A stretch of DNA of 64,000 nt, taken from contig JAHDVH010000002.1 in assembly GCA_023382385.1 (NCBI GenBank), forward strand, positions 510,219 to 574,218. The letters run 5' to 3'. The translations under genes were made by a program, and so were the position numbers. The DNA comes from a bacterium (GTDB lineage: Bacteria; Electryoneota; RPQS01). Positions within the stretch are counted from its first letter, which is position 1. Every line of letters starts with the position of its first letter. Positions 61,363 through 64,000 of the stretch are shown piece after piece. The notes beneath the pieces are model-generated. The model was not told where the DNA came from and did no database searches. It was given only the letters and a program-made list of their open reading frames with translations.

Positions 61363-62565
61363 TTACTTCAGCAGCATCATTTTACGGACGGCCGTAAATT
61401 CACCGGCCTTTAATTGATAGAAGTAGAGACCTGCGGAGAGATTGTCCGCACCGAAGGACACATCATGTGTGCCTGCGCCGAGGGTTCCGGTCATCAGCGT
61501 GGCCACTTGACGGCCCAGCGCATCAAAGACGACCAAAGAGACATCGGCGGCATCAGGCAACGAAAAGCTGATTGTTGTGCTGGGGTTGAAGGGGTTCGGG
61601 TAATTCTGCAGCAGTGCAAACTCCGTTGGCATGGCTGTCGGAGCGCCGGCTTCGACCGTCACGGTCTGTGCCAGTGCACGGCGTGAGCCATCCAGTGCGA
61701 CTTCAATGAGTCTATACACATACGTTTCGCCAGCGGACACTTGCGTGTCCACGAATCGATACGAATGACCGATCGGGCTGTCACCCAGACCATGCACGCT
61801 GCCGATGACTCCGTTTCCACTATTTGCGGAGCGTTCAATCTCAAAGCGCTCCACGTTGCTCTCGGATGCCGTCGTCCAGAACAGCTCAATCGTTCCGTTG
61901 CGGGCAACCCCGCTGAACGATGCGAGTTCAACGGGCAGACCGAAGTCGCAATCACCGGTCACCAAATTGCCGTGGTTCTGCGTGCCGTCGACAAAGTTCT
62001 CGTTTATGTCGGTAATCACGTCATTCAAGTCGGAGATTGCTGTGCCGAACGGCAAGCCGGAAACATCGCCGCCGAGCACATCGTTCGCCAGGGCAAACAG
62101 CTCTTGAACGGTCATTCCGGCGAATGGATTGTCATCCAAATGGTAGGCGCTTAGATAGTAAAGCGCACCGAGGTTACAGAATCCGGTGACTCCCGCATTG
62201 GAGAAGCCGAGCGACACAGCCAGCGCCGTCACCTGTCCGGCGAACACACCAGCGGAGGTGGACGTGGGATTGTTATAGTTCTGGGTCAGAACTCCGCCTG
62301 TACCTCCTGCAGGCAGGAAGTTACGGACAGCGGCAGACGTGGTAAACAAGATTGTATAGTCACCGCCCACCGTCAATCCATTGGGGAAAACAGCCGCGAA
62401 ATTCGCATCACGCACACAACCCGGGTTGTTGCCGTTGCAGTTACCACCCCAGCCACCTTGCGTCTGCGTGCGGCATCCTTCCGGCATACAGGGATCTCCG
62501 ATCTGCGCGTGTGCAAGCGAGGCTGCAGCCAACATCATCATCAAAATAATCCGAAACATCATCAT
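61363..62565 (-). CDS. T9SS-sorted exported protein with RTQTQGGWG domain, copy 2
   Basis: The product is 400 residues with a signal peptide (MMMFRIILMMMLAAASLAHA). It shares the domain of 26154-27611 (RTQTQGGWG, NPGCVRDANF, VRNFLPAG, TSAGVFAGQVTAL) but lacks the cysteine-rich insert. An Fn3-like domain (TIELFWTTASESNVERFEIE) and a type A sorting domain (LLQNYPNPFNPSTTISFSLP, end KMMLLK) follow. AAGGAG precedes the ATG. A possible promoter (TTGCTG, 18 bases, TATCTT) lies upstream. It is downstream of the candidate RNA at 62876-62972. Confidence 0.82.
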   Translation of the reverse strand: MMMFRIILMMMLAAASLAHAQIGDPCMPEGCRTQTQGGWGGNCNGNNPGCVRDANFAAVFPNGLTVGGDYTILFTTSAAVRNFLPAGGTGGVLTQNYNNPTSTSAGVFAGQVTALAVSLGFSNAGVTGFCNLGALYYLSAYHLDDNPFAGMTVQELFALANDVLGGDVSGLPFGTAISDLNDVITDINENFVDGTQNHGNLVTGDCDFGLPVELASFSGVARNGTIELFWTTASESNVERFEIERSANSGNGVIGSVHGLGDSPIGHSYRFVDTQVSAGETYVYRLIEVALDGSRRALAQTVTVEAGAPTAMPTEFALLQNYPNPFNPSTTISFSLPDAADVSLVVFDALGRQVATLMTGTLGAGTHDVSFGADNLSAGLYFYQLKAGEFTAVRKMMLLK

Positions 62566-62875
62566 TGTGCTCCTTTACGCTATTTCAATTCTTCGCATTC
62601 ATCCAATGAACTTCGCAACAAAGATAGCGCGCAGCCTTGGTCAGCAGCAATCTTCGTGACGGGTATGCTGTATTTTCTTGATGCTCGATGTATGGATAGG
62701 ATAGCGCATAGCAACGACAAGTTTCTCTATAAGTCACAACTTCCGTCAATACAGTCATTCAAGCTTGACAGGCAGCCAGAATGATGGAAATCGAAGTGCG
62801 AAGGTTGATCAATCGAGCAGGAAGCGGAACTGTCCGTTGGAGGAAAAGAGAGGAGTATGTTGCATTTTGCGAAGC
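62566..62875. other. Intergenic stretch without a gene
   Basis: I see no credible coding region here, only the possible promoter of the 62565 gene. It separates that gene from the candidate RNA. Confidence 0.5.
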
Positions 62876-62972
62876 AAAAAGCCCCCGCCGAAGCAGGGGC
62901 TAATTGAGCGCATCCGGCTGGGAGGTAACCGGATGACAGGGAGAAATCTTTCATGCGTTGCAAAGTCGCAAC
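62876..62972 (-). ncRNA. Candidate small RNA of about 97 nt
   Basis: On the minus strand a good promoter (62979-63007) is followed by three hairpins: GTTGC/GCAAC at the 5' end (62957-62972), CATCCGG/CCGGATG (62911-62935) with an 11-base loop TTACCTCCCAG, and a terminator with a TTCG tetraloop and a run of five T (62876-62901). The region between the first two hairpins holds CTCCC. The CCTCC in the loop could pair with ribosome-binding sites. I do not recognise an RNA family. It could instead be a regulated leader of the 62565 gene, 310 bp downstream. A short open frame crosses it but runs through the terminator. Confidence 0.55.
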
Positions 62973-62978
62973 AGGCTA

Positions 62979-63007
62979 AATATACACTCGGAATTTGCTG
63001 TCTGCAA
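62979..63007 (-). promoter_or_regulatory. Promoter of the candidate small RNA
   Basis: On the minus strand this is TTGCAG, 17 bases, TATATT, with transcription starting close to 62972. Confidence 0.65.
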
Positions 63008-63141
63008 GTTCAGGCTCAGTGTGAAGCTGAGCGATTCTTGTCATTAATGGATGATTTCGCACACTTTGATTAAGCCGAGTGAAATGCCGAGAGGCACAGA
63101 GGGTCAGTGTTGCTAAATTGTCCCAGCAGTTTAGACAAAGA

Positions 63142-63167
63142 AACGGCGGCTCTTTCGAGCCGCCGTT
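63142..63167 (-). terminator. Terminator of the 63222 gene
   Basis: The perfect 11-bp arms AACGGCGGCTC and GAGCCGCCGTT enclose a TTTC loop, followed on the minus strand by TCTTTGTC. Confidence 0.8.
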
Positions 63168-63221
63168 AGTCAACTGCTAAATCCGGCAGGACTGAAAATC
63201 CTGCTTGGAATTTCCTCGCTG

Positions 63222-64000
63222 TTACTTCATCAACACGAGCTTCTGAGTCGAAGTGAAGCTACCCGCGCGGAACTGCGCAAAGTAAAGACCTGAAGGCAGG
63301 TTATAAGCCGTGAAGTACACCGTGTGCATTCCGGCGACCACTTGACCATCAATCAACGTTGCAACTTCCTGACCGAGCGAATTGAAGATCTTCATCGTGG
63401 CATTCGTCGTATTCGGCACGCTGAAGCTGATTTGTGTGCTCGGGTTGAACGGATTCGGGTAAGCTACGCCGACGCTGAATTCGCTCGGGACACTGCCCGG
63501 CGCATCGCCCGCCGAGGTTCCGGCATGTGTGACGTGGATCGTGAAGTTATTGATCGTGCCGACGTCCGCCTGCTCATTGTCCACTGCGCGCAGTCCCCAC
63601 GTACCCATGGTTGTGAAACCATCGAACGCGCTCAACTGCTCGAAGGGACGGAAGCTGCCCGTATACGGCGCGCCGCTGCTGGAGTACGTGAACGGATTGG
63701 CGGCTTCGTCATCAAAGCGGGTGTTCGTCATATTTGCGCCCGGGGGGAAATCGGTCGGATCTTCGGCAAGCTGCACGGAATCGGCCCACGGAGCGACAAG
63801 GTAGAGATCGAGGTCAGAGACCCACGTGTGCGTGATGTTCACCGTCACGTCCACATCTTCGATCAGCACGTCGTCATTGATGACCAGCGTCTTGACTGCG
63901 CCGGCGGGATTCTGATCGGGGATGTTCACGACTCCGCCGGTTGACGCGTAGTCGGTGACGACGAGATTGAGGAAAATCATTTCGACATCCACGACCGTGG
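63222..64000 (-). CDS. T9SS-sorted protein with P-domain (5' end outside the window)
   Basis: At least 259 residues are visible; the frame is open to the right edge, so the start is missing. A proprotein convertase P-domain (TLVINDDVLIEDVDVTVNIT, TWVSDLDLYLVAPWADSVQL, GTWGLRAVDNEQADVG) is followed by a type A sorting domain (GVAYPNPFNPSTQISFSVP, end KLVLMK). P-domains usually follow a protease or peptidase domain, so the missing part may be enzymatic. It has its own terminator. Confidence 0.82.
   Translation of the reverse strand, partial: TVVDVEMIFLNLVVTDYASTGGVVNIPDQNPAGAVKTLVINDDVLIEDVDVTVNITHTWVSDLDLYLVAPWADSVQLAEDPTDFPPGANMTNTRFDDEAANPFTYSSSGAPYTGSFRPFEQLSAFDGFTTMGTWGLRAVDNEQADVGTINNFTIHVTHAGTSAGDAPGSVPSEFSVGVAYPNPFNPSTQISFSVPNTTNATMKIFNSLGQEVATLIDGQVVAGMHTVYFTAYNLPSGLYFAQFRAGSFTSTQKLVLMK

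Noticed and set aside
62876-62972. Known riboswitch class or SRP/6S RNA
   Set aside because: I compared by eye with cyclic-di-GMP, preQ1, TPP, glycine and folate riboswitches and with SRP RNA and saw no matching core motifs.

Overview
The window looks like a chromosomal piece of an uncultured FCB-group bacterium (relatives of Zixibacteria, Calditrichota, Ignavibacteria or Electryoneota). The main evidence is a set of large Sec-exported proteins. Five carry a C-terminal type IX secretion sorting domain with the YPNPFN motif, and many carry GACCYG-type cysteine motifs and prepeptidase-C-like beta domains. Promoters are easy to read throughout: a -35 close to TTGACA, exactly 17 bases, and a -10 close to TATATT or TACATT. 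Most genes end in a GC-rich hairpin with a T-run. No tRNA, rRNA or CRISPR array was seen.

Layout. 1-1.5 kb: small hypothetical genes and a truncated trpF-like remnant. 2.0-7.1 kb: a plus-strand phage-like head module with its own promoter (unknown first gene, decoration protein, major capsid protein, unknown, connector-like protein, TerS-like protein, large terminase). 7.2-21.9 kb: minus-strand exported proteins, including four long paralogues in a row, one of them frameshifted. 22.0-23.3 kb: a portal protein on the plus strand. 23.4-31.3 kb: three more exported proteins, one a trypsin-like protease. 31.5-32.1 kb: a probable head-maturation protease on the plus strand. 32.2-34.3 kb: a lamin-tail exported protein. 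The head genes are therefore split into three plus-strand islands inside a minus-strand array of exported proteins. A second, broken copy of the portal 5' end lies at 19.5 kb.

34.6-46 kb is ordinary housekeeping: an alkyltransferase-like repair protein, a lipoprotein cyclophilin, an MBL-fold hydrolase, pyrE and pyrF interleaved with RDD membrane proteins, a metal permease with an HMA domain, an exported alpha/beta hydrolase, an alanine-racemase-like protein with altered catalytic motifs, and two repeat lipoproteins. 46.2-51.6 kb is a five-gene operon of ExbB, ExbD, a TonB-like protein, a TPR protein and a beta-barrel candidate, probably an energised envelope machine. 51.7-55.9 kb is the oxidative pentose-phosphate operon gnd-zwf-opcA-pgl, each gene overlapping the next by 4 bp. 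56-61.3 kb is a three-gene glycosyltransferase and membrane operon. 61.4-64 kb has two T9SS cargo genes with a candidate small RNA between them.

The most unusual points are the scattered head-gene islands without tail, lysis or integration genes, which could be a domesticated or gene-transfer-agent-like element; the candidate 97-nt RNA with CCUCC loop sequences; terminator-like hairpins inside the leaders of two exported-protein genes; and a switch of plus-strand G/C bias from C-rich on the left to G-rich on the right that does not follow gene direction.
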